NCBI GenBank assembly: GCA_024734495.1
Contig: JALMQS010000088.1
Span: forward strand, 186,001 to 250,000
Direction: 5' to 3'
Length of the DNA: 64,000 nt
From: Forficula auricularia
Taxonomy: Eukaryota; Arthropoda; Insecta; Dermaptera; Forficulidae
The notes under the pieces are model-generated. The model worked only from the letters and a program-made list of their open reading frames with translations. It did not search any database and was not told the DNA's origin. Below, in pieces: positions 1 through 10,992 of this stretch. The position numbers and the translations under genes were made by a program. Positions within the stretch are counted from its first letter, which is position 1; each line of letters begins with the position of its first letter.

Positions 1-779
1 ACTACTACCAATCAAAAAATGACTATCCCATTTACTTTATTAATGGCATGAGCAACACCAAATTATATAAAAAAAAGTGGAATTTTTGGAAGCCCCTGGA
101 ATGTCTGCGACCAATTTGTCAGTGTTTCTTTTCTAATGTCTAATTCAAGATTCTACCCAATCACAATTGAAATACACGATAATCAAAAAGCCAACACCCT
201 TTCTAAGTTGAATTAGAAATTGGGAGTATATTTCAATTTACTCTACAGCTCTACACTCTGTAAAATTGACGTCGTATAATGGCACAAAGGTTTATTAATA
301 CATAAGCTTTTGTGACAAACAGCTTGCCAGATTTTTTTTTATTTTATTTATATGTATATTTATTTATCTATTTAATGCATTACAAACTTATAGTCATCTG
401 AGGCATTTTGCTTCATATGAGAAGTGAAAGAAAAGGAAATATTCAATACAAAAGAAAAAACAAAAGAAATAATAAAAACATTACAAATTTATAAGTTGGG
501 ACAAAAAATTACAGTTTTTTTCATTCAAAAGCTAATCACGTGTGAAGGCGAAAGATCCAGCAGGGGAAAAAGTTCATGAACTGTTAATTAACGATTCGAA
601 TTTTTTTCTCAATCTCAGCATTTTTCATCTGAAAGTTCTGATAGAAAGAGAAAAATCTAACAAATTAAGCCCCTCGATCATGCCTCGGCCATACGATATC
701 CGACAGTCTTTATACAATATCGACCAATAGGATGCGTTTTGTACTGCCGAATGTCGAATAACGTAGGCATGAGAAATCG
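1..779. other. AT-rich sequence, nothing recognised
   Basis: No convincing coding sequence or repeat boundary is visible. The small open frame at 542-730 is low-complexity and resembles no family I know. The stretch is probably intergenic or intronic with respect to the channel gene further downstream. Confidence 0.4.
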
Positions 780-1265
780 CCTTTATTCTTTTTATCAACT
801 AACCAAAAATTAAGGAGGAAGTTGCTCTTAAAAAATTAAAATTATTCAATTTTTAAACTAAAAATACCAAGGAAAATATAAATTACTAAAAAAAAAGGTC
901 CTATAATAAAATATAATATTTCTTTCGGGGACCAAAAATTGGGGGGGGGGGAGATTCCAAAAAGTAGAAATATCAATATGAGTCCTAGAACCTAGCCCCT
1001 TTGATCGATTTGTACAAAATTTCGCATATGCACACTATACGACCTTGAGAAAATGAATCACTTTTTGAAATTGATAATGAACCAAAAGAGGGGAGACGGA
1101 TTCAAAAATAATTTAGAATGCTAAAATTTTCAAAAAAAAAAAAAAAAATACTCGAACTATTCTTAGCCTAGAAGAGTCTCGTATTTATAAGGACATAGGT
1201 ATTATTAATTGCTAATGAGCGTAAAATTAAAATGGGGTTCTTTCGTAAATGATTATAAATTATTT
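780..1265. repeat. Dispersed repeat with G-run modules (copy 1)
   Basis: This block matches 30370-30795 in the same order. Both have a poly-G run after 'accaaaaatt' or 'aacaaaatt', then a 'caaaaa-tagaa' module, 'tttcgcatat' with 'tacgac', and end with 'ttctttcgtaaatgatta'. No coding sequence is seen. The family is unclassified; its G-run modules resemble those of the repeat at 2374-3110. Confidence 0.6.
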
Positions 1266-1283
1266 TTTAAATATTAAATATAA

Positions 1284-1593
1284 GCAACAAAATTTTCTCT
1301 GAGGAGAGTCAGACTGGTAGAATTTTTAATTGAAAGTAATGGAAGGCAGCCCATGTAGTAGTGAGGAAAGAAAAAATTAACACATATCAAATAAGGTGTA
1401 ATTTATTAGAATTCTTCCTCCTTTCCTTTGAAACTGACATTTCTCAGGATTCTTCTCTCCTTCTTCAGGGTTGACCTCCGAAACGTCGGTTTGAAATGAA
1501 AAGAGGAAGGATTCCAATAAATTACACCTTATTTGATATGTTTTAATTTTTTCTTTCCTCACTGCCCCTGGGCTGTCTTCCATTACTTTCAAT
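1284..1593. mobile_element. Palindromic hammerhead element, family 2
   Basis: An insertion of about 310 bp is flanked by the 12 bp direct repeat tattaaatataa (1272-1283 and 1594-1605). The inner part is a palindrome whose arms both run outward from a hammerhead motif through 'tttcctttc', 'aaggtgtaatttatt' and 'ggcagccc' to 'actttcaat'. The left arm carries a whole but decayed hammerhead on the minus strand; the right arm carries only the 3' part (CCGAAACGTC, 1478-1487). The left outer end 'gcaac-aaattttctctg' recurs at 20273 and, inverted, at 45955. There is no protein-coding capacity, so it is a non-autonomous retroelement, probably mobilised by a Penelope-like endonuclease. Confidence 0.75.
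1430..1474 (-). ncRNA. Decayed hammerhead ribozyme, family 2
   Basis: On the minus strand box 1 CTGAAGA (1468-1462) is followed by an extra A, a purine/pyrimidine stem II and GAGAAAT in place of CCGAAAC. The expected cut after GTC lies between 1436 and 1435. Substitutions in stem II and stem I make activity doubtful. Identity rests on near-identity to the intact copies at 20436 and 45788. Confidence 0.55.
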
Positions 1594-2373
1594 TATTAAA
1601 TATAAAATAGCGGGCAGGTGTATGGTAAAGTTATGTGGATGCCTCATCCGTTTATTTTCAATTGTTGATATTTATTCTGAGAATTTTCTTGTAAAGGCCT
1701 GTTTGTTTTTGACAAAACATCAACGGCGTAACTATATCGTTGAGCCCCGTGGCAAATTCATAGGAAGGGGCCCACCCTCACTGTAAAGAAGCTAAACCAA
1801 CGTTGTAGTTTCTTTTTAATAAAAATCTACCTACGTAAACAAACGCTATTATAATAATTAATAAGAAATTTAAAAGGCTTGGTGCGTACTGGATATGTTA
1901 ATTTTTAAAGAAGGATGAATGAAATTCAATTGCTTCTTTTCAGTAATTTTATTTTTTACAAGCGGCTTATCCAAATATTTCGAGAGCACTGCGACATCTC
2001 TTCCTCAGTGGAAATTGCATGGCCAGAATAGCAGCGAGTTAGCGGCTTCATAGGGTACTAATTGTCTGATGATTACAGATGTTAAATTGTAAAATACTTA
2101 CCCACCCACTCACCAATAAACCGACCCCATTAGATTGCACAAAGCTTGATAAAATACTATATACCTACATATATACAATTTCACAGTACAAGATGACAAC
2201 TATATTGGTTAACAAGTTAACAAGTCCGAACTCATGAAAATATTTTATTAAGTTAAATGTTTCATGAACAAATTATCAACTAATGATCGAGTAATGGAAA
2301 GGTCACTGGCCAATCAATTATCTACGTCATGACAATCAGAATATATTAATTAAGCAATGTAAAATGATCATTT

Positions 2374-3110
2374 TTACTTTACCATAGAGGGTATGGTCAA
2401 ATATTGTAATCGTGCATGAAAAAAGTCTTTTTTTTGATTCTTTTTTTTTCAAAATATTTCAAAAACTGCAGAAACTATTTTGATTAAGAAAATTGGGCGA
2501 AACCATGACATTTCGGTCTACAAAAAGCTCTAATAAATGAACATCGAAAAATATATATTTTTCGAGATTATAACTGTTTTATCAAAATGTCTGTTAGTCT
2601 ATGCGTTACCAAATTTTGTGGACGAGCTAGCTCAAAAACTAGTATAAATATCAGAACCACATTTCACACGTAGTTTTGGTGTATTGAGATTAAGAGCTGA
2701 TTAGATTTTGGTACATATCGACCCAAAATTAAGGGGGGGTTAAAATTTAAAATTATAATATTTTCAAACTAAAAAAACAATAAAAATGAAATATACTGTC
2801 AAATGAATCTATAATAACGAAAATGTTTTTTTTCTGACGCCAAAATTATGGGGGGAGGGGGTGGGGTCAAAAAATAAAAATCTAGGCCATTGGAGCAAAC
2901 TCAATCATATTTTGTATACATAATCACAATCATGGGCTATCAGAAGTCTAAAAATGCAAAAACTAACCGCCCAATATTGGGGGGTTGTAGGGTCAAAAAA
3001 TTAAAATTAGGTCCTTGTACCAAATTCAACCAGAAATGTATGTCAAGTGGATGGCCACATCAGAACGTGTCAGTTTATTTTTAACTCCAATGAATTTTAA
3101 GATAACAATT
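2374..3110. repeat. Dispersed repeat family Q1 (copy 1)
   Basis: It begins 'actttaccata', runs through 'gtaatcgtgcatgaaaaaag', 'catttcggtctac', 'ctgttagtct' and 'gcgttaccaaatttt', and ends near 'gtggatggccacatcag'. The same order is found at 32599-32872 plus 34167-34640 and, inverted, at 38606-39230. Internal modules repeat the pattern CAAAATT followed by a run of G and TCAAAAAATAAAA. No transposase is seen. The ends read actttaccat and atggtaaagt in other copies, suggesting terminal inverted repeats of a non-autonomous DNA element. Confidence 0.6.
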
Positions 3111-3234
3111 ATCTTATTAAATGACCTCTGGAACAAATGCTACTGCATATAATTTTTACTTTCTATTCATGTCCAGCTTTTAAAGGTTCACTCATGTTCC
3201 TGCCCTAAAACATTATAAAAAGTACCCTTCATTT

Positions 3235-4260
3235 TTTGAAATTTTATTTTAATCTTCGCTTTTTTTGCAAATTTCATCGAATACGGCATCATTTTCGTTA
3301 ATTTTCAAATTTAACATTAGATTTTTTAAAAATATATTTTGGGACCTTCGCCTCAAACGAATACTGCTTTGTGTGAGTGAGGGTAGGAGTCAGAAATTAA
3401 ATCTTGTGACTTAAACTCCACAGTCCCTGAGAAGGCAATCGACCTTCATCCACAATGAATCAGCATGTCTTATAAGAAAATCTTAAATTTCTCCTAATTC
3501 TATTGCTATAAGCAAGCTATGACTTGTCTATAGTACTCTTAGTTATATATTGAGTGTTCTTAGAAATGGATTAGTCCAGAAATTCTCAAATCATTTTTTA
3601 TTTATTCTTTTTTTGTATATTTCTATTTGAATAGTTACGTAGCTAGAACAATTTTTATTCGACTAAAACTTGTCTAGACTTGTCTTTGACATGCTTGAAC
3701 TGGAAGTTATACCAGGCAAGAACTTCAAACCTTCTATCCGCGCTCTTTTCGGAAAAAATATTCATTTTAATTTCCCCTTGAATCTATGCAACAATTTTAT
3801 TTCATTTCGAAAACCAATATACTTTGCAAAACAAAAAAATGTTTTTTATAGAAATATTTGAAATAACGGATAATAATTTGAAAATGTAAAGATCCTCCTG
3901 AAATTTTGAAATCGACCTTATATATTTATTAAAAATACTCTAAATGTTTGAAATTTTAGGGATGCGCATCCGCACGCCACTGGTACATATAAATACAATA
4001 ATTTTGAAGTCCATAAAAAAATGTTTAATATTTAAAATGTGAATTTTAAATCTAATTAAAGATTTGAGCATCTTATTTTTGAAAATAGTTGGAATGTTTT
4101 TCAAAAATATGCTCGGGTTCAGATTAACAAATCAATCTTTAAAAAGAGAAAGAATTTAATTTTTAGGACAAATTCTAAGATATTAATAGAATCTGTCCTA
4201 AAAATTAAATTCTTTCTCTTTTTAAATCTAATAATTTGAAAAGTCTGAAAGGTTTAATGT
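3235..4260. repeat. Long dispersed repeat, inverted copy at 46970-47745
   Basis: Blocks in this segment recur in reverse complement at 46970-47745, including the part with 'ggcgtgcgg' or 'ttgcgtgcgg' (near 3990 and 47062), 'catgcttgaactgga' and 'aagcttgcttatag'-like stretches. The pair is about 80-90 percent alike by eye. This copy also carries the hairpin insert at 4134-4225. No protein is recognised; the short open frame at 3670-3861 is in the repeated part but has no family resemblance. Confidence 0.55.
4134..4225. repeat. Near-perfect hairpin
   Basis: The arms 'aaaaagagaaagaattta' and 'attctttctctttttaaa' extend to about 37 bp each, including 'tttttaggaca' against 'tgtcctaaaaa', around a loop of roughly 20 nt. 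It lies inside the dispersed repeat and is absent from the other copy at 46970-47745, so it looks like a small foldback insertion. No duplication could be assigned. Confidence 0.6.
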
Positions 4261-4829
4261 GAAACTAGACATTCGATTTCCTGAGATGCCGTAACTGACT
4301 TTGCGTTCTTTTCAATTAATATTTGAAAAAAATTATATTTATTAGTTAAATAATTTTAAAATTCCCTTATAAAACAATAAAAACTAGAAAAATTAAAAAA
4401 AAAGTAGTTTTAATATATTTATTTTAGAATAAATATTCATTATTAAATGATTTTTAATTTATACTTTCAACCTTTTTTTTAAATATTTATCAAAAATTGT
4501 CGCTAGCTACCAAAAATAACGCCGTGATCTACAGGTTGGCAACCGCTGCCCTTAACCTTAATTTTTTCAAAATTTCAAACCATCAACCCTTCTTTGCTCT
4601 AAATAAATGCATTCGCAAACTCAATAGACTGCGGCTCCCTCTGATTTTCCCTCCATATAGAATCTTCAATCTTTCTAGACACGTATCAACACCCAACTCT
4701 TGAAATATCTTTCTCTTTTCCTTCATGAGATTTCATTATAAATTATTAAAAAAACGTATTTTTTAGAAAAAGTCCTGATACTATAATTTAAGAAGATTGA
4801 TTGATATATGTTTCGATTAAAATTGTATA

Positions 4830-4946
4830 TTCCCGCTTGGAGGCACCCTTCACAGATGAGAGCCATATTCGAAACAGGGACGAATTTGAGCCTTATACAT
4901 TATAAGAAGTTGACTGGGAGTATAACAGCGTCTAGACCTAAATAGG
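4830..4946 (-). pseudogene. Jockey/CR1-type LINE fragment
   Basis: Minus-strand translation gives a decayed 'YKAQIRPC.EYGSHL' segment, the thumb region found intact in the LINE copy at 14670-17081. It is only about 115 bp long, with substitutions and an internal stop. It interrupts the 3' part of hAT copy 1. Confidence 0.6.
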
Positions 4947-5330
4947 ATTAATGATAAAATCAAAGTTCAAATTTTGGGCCATGGAATGTTCGATGGATAG
5001 AATAGCTAAGTTGCGTAACCTTTCTTGTCCCATATAATTTCTTAAATAAGTCTTTATCAATTTTAATTTTGAAAATGATCGCTCGGAACTAGCCGTAGTC
5101 AAAAGAATGGTTACAAATAACAGAAATGCAGTGGACACTTCAGGAAAGCTTGAAGACATAAAATGTTTCTTTATGAATTATTATAATTAATAAATCAGCA
5201 AGTTCTCTTATAGAAGATGGATTTTCTATTTTGTTTCTAAAAGTGGATCGAAAACTGAGAATTTCCTTGACAAACGAGACACGAATTTTGTAATAATAAA
5301 TGTTAAGATCCTCCTGTGCTCGGGCCGGGG
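4938..5330 (-). pseudogene. hAT transposase, C-terminal part (frameshifted)
   Basis: Two overlapping minus-strand frames carry the end of a ZMYM1/TTF-type hAT transposase. The first gives 'LSFRSTFRNKIENPSSIREL' and the second 'TTASSERSFSKLKLIKTYLR' followed by 'GQERLRNLAILSIEH'. The second is the hAT C-terminal dimerisation motif (S/T-ERSFSKLK-IK-LR--M---RL--LA-LSIE). A frameshift lies near 5150. The N-terminal zinc finger and DDE core are absent: the left inverted end runs almost straight into the C-terminus, so this copy is non-autonomous. Confidence 0.8.
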
Positions 5331-5400
5331 ACCTCCTGAGCCCGGGGGCCGTGGTATTTTGCCTGACATACCATCCTATTGTTACGCCACTGCAAGACAT

Positions 5401-6530
5401 TGTATATGACACTTTAATTAATTTATTTAATAGATAATGTTTAATTAAAAGACTATTATTCTGAACTTCAACCTAACCAGCATAACTGTTCTCAAAGTTC
5501 GAAGATTCGGATTATCTTATAAAATAAATAAATACATAGTCAAAGAGTATTTTTTAAAGCCGTATTTGATATTTATTTAATCATTTTTAATAAAATGTTT
5601 GATGTTTTTTTTTTAATGAATCTATTGAACTTCCAATATAGGTTTACTATCTGTTTTTCCATCCCGTAAAATAAACATGACATGTGAGACAATATCAGAG
5701 ATGCGTGAAAGAAAATCCATAATATAAAAGTCGATATATACCTATATCTACTTCTACTTATAATATGGTTATTGCTATTGACTTAAAAAAAATTCCTCGA
5801 AATTTTTTTAATATTAAAAGCAATAGAAAAATATTATATCTCAATTTCTCTGTTTGTAGATATTTAGAATTACATATTTTCTAATATAATAAGAATTTAT
5901 TTATTTTCTTGATTATTTAGATTTAATTGAAATGTCAGCGCTTCTGATATCTCCTTAGAAAGTCTCCCTTTCAAAATAATAATCTTTTTTCTGACAGATC
6001 GTCACTTCCTTATCGCTAGCCTTGGCAATGGCCGCTTAACATGAATAAAAACAAATTAGGTATATTTAATATAGGAAATTGAATTACAAAATATCTGCTA
6101 GATATTTTATAATTTTTGTTTAGTCTTTTAACAAAAAATATAAAACTTAGGTTGGCCTACGAAATTTTATTTACATAACTTTTTCTAAATAAAACGCATT
6201 CGACTTCGTGGTTTTTATGCACATTAAATTAAATTAAATAATAACTTTATTAACCAATGAAATTACTGAAAATGTTTTATAATTTCAAATGCTTCGACCT
6301 CAAGGCCCTAAGGTCTCACTATGATTTGTCATTTATATAATTTTTTTTACACGTGTTTTCTCTTAAGTCTTTATATTGGGAAAGTGTGTGTCTGTGGGGG
6401 GGGGGGGGGGGGATTGAGAAAAACCCCTTCATACCTTTTTTATTTTTTTACATCCAAAAATAAAAAAAATGAATGATGGTGAAGATAAGCATTAAATGGA
6501 AAAATGATGCGTTAAACCAATAATATAACA
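5401..6530. other. No gene seen; 17-base poly-G run
   Basis: AT-rich sequence with scattered homopolymers. A run of 17 G lies at 6396-6412, preceded by a short GT tract. No coding potential or clear repeat boundary is visible. Confidence 0.4.
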
Positions 6531-6531
6531 T

Positions 6532-6882
6532 GGTGTTTTTGGCATTGAACGATCAATTTTTTATTCCGGCCAAAGTAATATTTGAAAAAATTTGAAACTC
6601 TGTAGACTTTATCCTCATAATAGTAGTTATCTCTGAGAATTTTTACATATTTATAGCTATTAAAATTTTTGAGTCTATAACTTACTAACGCTTAGATATA
6701 TAGTAGTAATTTATATAGCTATCAGTTCAAAATAATCATTATAATAGTTAAAAATATGTAAAAATTCTGAAGAATAGCTACTATTATAAGAATAAAGTAT
6801 ACGGAGTTTCAATTTTTTTGAACCATTACTTTGGCCGGAATAAAATAATTGATTGTTCAATGACAAAAAAACCCTTGTTATT
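6532..6882. repeat. Foldback element with arms of about 120 bp
   Basis: Left arm 6532-6655 ('ggcattgaacgatcaa', 'attccggccaaagtaat', 'atagtagttat') is the inverted complement of 6765-6882 ('agctactattat', 'attactttggccggaat', 'ttgttcaatgac'). The centre is about 110 bp of AT-rich sequence without coding potential. This is a non-autonomous DNA element with long inverted repeats. Confidence 0.65.
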
Positions 6883-7379
6883 TAGATATGAAACCTAATA
6901 CACTGTGGGGCACAGGTTAAAATTGAGATATGGTCTTGAAACTTGGGGGATATTTTTTACTTTCACATATCTATTCATAGAATATAATGTGGAAGTATTG
7001 AGATGCCCTGTCTGGGTCCTGACTCTTTGAGAGCTTATATCTCAGAGATTAAAAAATTTCATTTCATTTTGTAACTTCTAGGTGGAAGGAATCGATGCCC
7101 TTAATAGTTGGAAATTTTAACTCTCAGGAAACGTTTTCACGTAAAAAGCTAAAATTTGGAGCATTCTAAGATATTTGCGTACCAATTTTCAACTCATCAC
7201 CTAAAACCTTTCAAGAAACGTTTGCAAGTAAAAAGCTATAATTTAATATGTAAAATATGCACGGTTTTATCGAAATTCTGAATTTGATTTGAAAAAGTCT
7301 GATTTTGATTTTTAAAATCCCGAATTTGATATGGAAAAGTTCGAATTTGAAGTTAAAATCCTATATATACTTGTTACAG

Positions 7380-7695
7380 AAATTGTCTTGCAGAATTTGA
7401 AAGAAGAATTGTGTCATTATTTTTCGATGCAAGAACTATCAGAAAACACTGGGCAAAGGTGGATCATAAATCCGTTTTTAAATGCAGTTATAGATGAGGC
7501 AAGTTTGGGAACCAACCTAAAAGAAAATCTGCTGGATGGCGATGAAATGTTGCACTTAGAATTCAAGTCTGTCAATTTAGATACGTCCTTTAATTAACAT
7601 TTTCGTAATAAAAATATATTTTTACACTTTTTTTTCTTTTTTCTGAGCCTTTGCGACCCTCCAGGGTGGCGCGACCCACAGGTTGAAAAACACTG
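7380..7695 (+). pseudogene. hAT (Charlie/ZBED5-like) transposase tail and 3' end
   Basis: The open frame ending at 7597 contains 'RWIINPF', 'LKENLLD' and 'DEMLHLEFKSVNLD', the pattern just before the dimerisation domain of ZBED5/FAM200-like hAT transposases. It stops before the FW and CERSFS motifs. The sequence closes with 'gcgacccacaggttg' and 'aacactg' at 7695, the classic right inverted end of Charlie-type hATs (CAGTGTTTTTCAACCTGTGG in reverse). The 5' part of the frame (7331-7380) looks like unrelated low-complexity sequence. Confidence 0.7.
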
Positions 7696-7699
7696 TTTT

Positions 7700-8485
7700 A
7701 GGGGATGCACCTCTTTGGTGTAACTCTTTCTCTCATCAGTTTCATAAAAAAAGGCTCTTTTGGAACCTTTTTACTCTCCGAGAACAAATAAACACTTTCT
7801 TTTTTTTCGTTTTAAAGCTATCAAATAATTTCATTTAGAATCATATATTTTTTTTATGGTATTGATAAAAGATTTTTAGCCAAAAAGATACAACATCTGT
7901 GTAGTCAAGGATGAATCTTGAAAAGAATAAAAAATTGACTTGGAGTCAAGGTGTATTTTAACTAGTTAAAAATGGTCACCTCTACACTTCTTTGCATAAA
8001 TTATTATATATTTTATAAAAATATTTCTGACTCAATTATTTTTTATCTACATTTGAATAAATTTAATGTATGAATATGATAGATATTTTCGTTCTCAAAT
8101 TATACAATTATTCAGAAAATCTTGGTGAATTATAATGAGATAATAATATTTGAAATGTTGATATAAAATTCTAGAGTGGAATATTATCATTACTTTTAGA
8201 GATCACACATGTGATGTAATTTATATTCTTCTTCTTTCTAATAGCAAGTCATAACATTTATACAAGCAGTTTACCTCCACAGTGATCTCTATCTGACTCA
8301 AGGCAATCTGAATTTCCACTGAAATTACCTTGTTGAATCGTTTTTTCTCACATTGTTAATAAAGTTTCATAGTCCTCTTGCGAACACTATTCGTTCCTTA
8401 TTTCTTTTGATCCATTTTGCTGTCGTTAAGATTATGAGAATCACTTGAATTATCCTATTTCTTTCTACTCAAACTCATTACCGAT
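7700..8485. other. No gene seen; LINE tail scrap
   Basis: The phrase 'gatgcacctctttggtgtaac' at about 7706-7726 matches the 3' end of the LINE copy at 35600-36140. The remainder is AT-rich and shows no coding sequence. Confidence 0.4.
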
Positions 8486-8691
8486 CAGTGAACTATGAAT
8501 AGGGTGGAATATCGGGCAAAATGCCAACGGGCCCCCGAGGACCGCGAGCACAGGAGGATCCTAACATTTATTATTACAAAATTCGTGTCTCGTATGTCAA
8601 GAAAATTATCAGTTTTTGATCCACTTTTAGGCACAAAATATAAAAGTCATCTTCTATAAGAACTTGCTGATTTATTAATCATAAAGAATCA

Positions 8692-8922
8692 AAAGAAAAT
8701 CATAAGAAAATGTCATCTATTAAATCCAATGGAATGGAATATTTTTAATTACATATCAGAGGAGTTGTTTTTCACCCCTTGTGTTCAATTCCCGAAAGGG
8801 TGAAAAACAACCCCTCTGACATATAATTAAAAATATTTCATTCCATTGGATTTAATAGATGACACCAACTTATGATTTTCTTGTAAATTTGAATCTATTA
8901 CCATCGGCAAATTAATATCTTA
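8692..8922 (+). mobile_element. Palindromic SINE-like element (copy 1)
   Basis: A 231 bp insertion into hAT copy 2 is flanked by the perfect 12 bp duplication cataaagaatca (8680-8691, 8923-8934). Most of it is a palindrome: 'tcatctattaaatccaatgg' on the left is mirrored on the right around a 'gggtgaaaaacaac' hairpin. The centre retains 'TTCAATTCCCGA', a worn tRNA T-arm/B-box. A unique 3' tail 'gaatctattaccatcggc' follows the right arm, so the right side is the SINE 3' end. The same element is at 57117-57356. Confidence 0.75.
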
Positions 8923-8939
8923 CATAAAGAATCATTTCA

Positions 8940-9163
8940 AGCTTTCTTGAATTATAACCATTCCTGTGACTTCGGCTAGTTTCGAGCGATCATTTTCAAA
9001 ATTAAAATTGATAAAAACTTATTTAAAAAATTCTATGGGACAAGAAAGGTTACGCAACTTAGCTATTCTATCCATCGAACATTCCATGACCCGAAATTTG
9101 AACTTTGATGTTGTCATTAACCCTTTTGTTGAACAGAAGACCCAAAAAAAGGAATTTTAATAA
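8940..9163 (+). pseudogene. hAT transposase C-terminus (copy 2)
   Basis: The frame 8966-9160 reads 'SFERSFSKLKLIKTYLKN', 'GQERLRNLAILSIEHSM' and 'NLNFDVVINPF', the same dimerisation motif as copy 1. The upstream part is cut by the SINE insertion at 8692-8922. The DDE catalytic region is missing, so it is non-functional. Confidence 0.8.
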
Positions 9164-9206
9164 TTAAAATTTTGACTAAAAATAAAATTGTTATTTCAAC
9201 CCAATA

Positions 9207-9454
9207 GGGACCGTGCCTAATACAAGAGGCAGCACTACTGTGGAAGGTAGAGCTTTCTTGTGTTTATTTATTCAAATAATTTGTGTAAATTGGGCCAAAT
9301 GTTATATTATATAATAGTATATATGATAGATAAAAGAGTGTATGAAGCCTGGGGGGCCGTGAGCCAGTCTCTTTGTCTTGGACGTTTAATAAATCATCCC
9401 CCAAAGCTTAAACTTTCTTCGCCAGTTGGCGCTAAAGTCGTGACGCACGGTCCC
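9207..9454. mobile_element. Small inverted-repeat DNA element
   Basis: A 248 bp insertion has GGGACCGTG and CACGGTCCC ends and TA on both sides. Copy 3 of the hAT reads straight through this point ('ccaatacgct' near 57590). The interior has no coding sequence; the open frame 9260-9544 runs out of it by chance. A TA target suggests a Tc1/mariner-dependent MITE. Confidence 0.6.
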
Positions 9455-9571
9455 TATACGCTTTTTAAATTAAAAATTACTAGAAAATCAACGGAAAATG
9501 CCACAATAATTTATTATAATAGCGTTTGTACGTCATTTACGTAGTGATTTATTAAAATGAAACTATACAAC

Positions 9572-9864
9572 AACATTTAGGGAAAGCGGTGTTGATTTAT
9601 AGTGAAACATACTATATTAAACACAGGAGTTTTTAAAGAGTTTATAGTGGTGTTTCACAAGTAAAAATAAAAATTTTAAAAATTATATTTTTGGAGTTTT
9701 ATTTTAAATACTCTATACATATTTCGGGCTTTTAGCCCATCATCAGGAGTTTGAGGTTACAAAAGTATTTAAAATAAAACTCCCAAAATATAATTTAAAA
9801 AAAAAATTTAATTTTTATTTTTACTCTTTGTGAAACACCACTATAAACTCTTTAAAAACTCCTG
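9572..9864. mobile_element. Palindromic hammerhead element, family 1
   Basis: A 293 bp insertion in hAT copy 2 is flanked by tgaaactatacaac (9558-9571) and tgaaacttacaac (9865-9877), a duplication of about 13 bp with one indel. Arms 9620-9713 and 9765-9864 are inverted copies ('gtgaaacaccactataaact', 'taaaataaaactcc'). A complete minus-strand hammerhead lies at the junction. The right arm starts 'AGTATTT', one base after the predicted cut that would begin 'GAGTATTT'. The left end 'agggaaagcggtgttg' is the family-1 terminus. Confidence 0.8.
9707..9752 (-). ncRNA. Hammerhead ribozyme, family 1
   Basis: Minus strand: stem I strand AAACTC, box 1 CTGATGA (9746-9740), an extra T, stem II GGGC-TAAAA-GCCC, then GAAA. 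A tiny AUA/UAU stem III is followed by the cut site ATA|GAGT between 9714 and 9713. GAGT pairs with ACTC to close stem I. All conserved core bases are present. Stem III has at most three pairs, as in the hammerhead variants known from Penelope-like retrotransposons. Confidence 0.8.
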
Positions 9865-9955
9865 TGAAACTTACAACGTTAGTTTTGCTTCTTTACAATG
9901 AGGGATCATTCGATGAATTTTCCACGGGCTTCAACGTTATATAGTTAAGTCACTG

Positions 9956-10890
9956 TTACTTGTTTAATTTAGTACTGACAAATTTATTTTTTATTATTTT
10001 GTCATAATTATTATGAGAAAGTATTGTATCTGGCAGAAAAACAATTTGTTTTATAAATTCCATATATAACATCATGATAAATCATAATGTCTAGCTACGT
10101 GCCTGACTCGTGCTGGTCTTGGATATTTTTTTTATTTTTTTTTTTGTTTTTAAGCACCAGGTGTTTAATTAATTACTTTTGTACTTTCTCTTGATACATA
10201 TTTAATCACATAAAGTTGAAATTCTCTACAAGGAGAATTCATTGAATCCTTTCATACTCGGACGAAAGTTAAAAGCGTAATCTGATTACCAACATCACTT
10301 TGAGATGAACTTTACTTTTGGTAGACTTAAGTTGCCAAGCTCTCATCTTTCCTCTGTATAGACAATTACAATCAACTTTTTTTCAATTAATTAATTGGAA
10401 CTGACACTCCACACATTCTGTGTTAGGACTTAAGAGTCCGTTGAGATAATTTTTAAAAAGATTACAACTTTGTAAAAACGATCTTTTACATTAATTAATT
10501 AAAATAATTCTCATAATGTATATAAATTAAAGTTAATAATAATGGAAATGGTACTGAGAGGAAGATACAGATATATAGAAGTAATCTTAGGCAGATCAAC
10601 GGAGAATAATTTTTATATCATTGATCTGCACTAGGGGAAACAAGATCGGGCGGCCAACCCTAAATAAGGGCGGGAATGACCACTTAAAGCTATAGTAAAA
10701 ATTACACGGCGAAGTCTGCCTATAATGCTTTCATGAGAACGCAGCTTATGATCAGTATAAGAAAAAAACGTTGTCCTTTCTAGCATATAACTAAAATGGC
10801 TTATAGTACCATTTAAAGCTAATAATTATCTGAAACAAATAAATTATATATATATATTTCTCTTTATGAATAATTCTCTGAATCAGGAAT
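9956..10890. other. No gene seen
   Basis: AT-rich DNA with a T-run near 10125-10145. No coding frame or bounded repeat was recognised between the end of hAT copy 2 and the gypsy remnants. Confidence 0.35.
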
Positions 10891-10904
10891 ACAGCACAAA
10901 CATT

Positions 10905-10992
10905 TCAGATATTTATGAATCAAGTCCTCGGGGATTTAGATCTTTATTTCGTTTATGCCTATGATATACTTATTGCTTCACCTGATCAGTGC
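10905..10992 (+). pseudogene. Gypsy LTR-retrotransposon reverse transcriptase fragment
   Basis: Translation gives 'FMNQVLGDLDLYFVYAYDIL' then 'IASPDQ', the catalytic YxDD region of gypsy reverse transcriptase with D changed (YAYD for Y-DD). The sequence is then interrupted at about 10992 and resumes near 12391 with the next RT segment. The intervening DNA includes a Tc1-like element and about 580 bp of unknown origin. Confidence 0.65.

Larger units (their letters stand above)
1721..5392 (-). mobile_element. hAT transposon copy 1, internally rearranged
   Basis: The minus-strand element starts at 5392 with a CAGTGGCGTAAC inverted end and finishes at 1721 with a related end (CAACGGCGTAAC). It is flanked by 8 bp duplications, caaaacat (1713-1720) and caagacat (5393-5400), with one mismatch. 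An 8 bp duplication and a CAGTGG-type end are hAT hallmarks. Only the C-terminal transposase segment survives (4938-5330). The span between the 3' tail and the transposase holds later insertions: the G-run repeat 2374-3110, the repeat 3235-4260 and a LINE scrap at 4830-4946. Copies 2 and 3 (8486-9955, 55768-57780) share the same ends. Confidence 0.8.
8486..9955 (+). mobile_element. hAT transposon copy 2 with three nested insertions
   Basis: The element runs from a CAGTG left end with 'atagggtgg' and 'ggaccgcgagcacaggagg' to a right end 'tccacgggcttcaacg' and CACTG. Flanking 8-mers ttaccgat and ttacttgt agree only in the first four bases, so the duplication has decayed. Nested inside are a palindromic SINE (8692-8922), a small inverted-repeat element (9207-9454) and a hammerhead palindrome (9572-9864). 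Each is recognised because the uninterrupted sequence survives in copy 3 at 55768-57780. Confidence 0.75.

Noticed and set aside
1284..1593. Rho-independent or other bacterial terminator
   Set aside because: The hairpin is far too long, the context is eukaryotic and the repeat has target duplications.
9260..9544. Open frame of 94 codons
   Set aside because: It runs across the edge of a 248 bp inverted-repeat insertion into hAT sequence; no family resemblance and the two halves have different origins.
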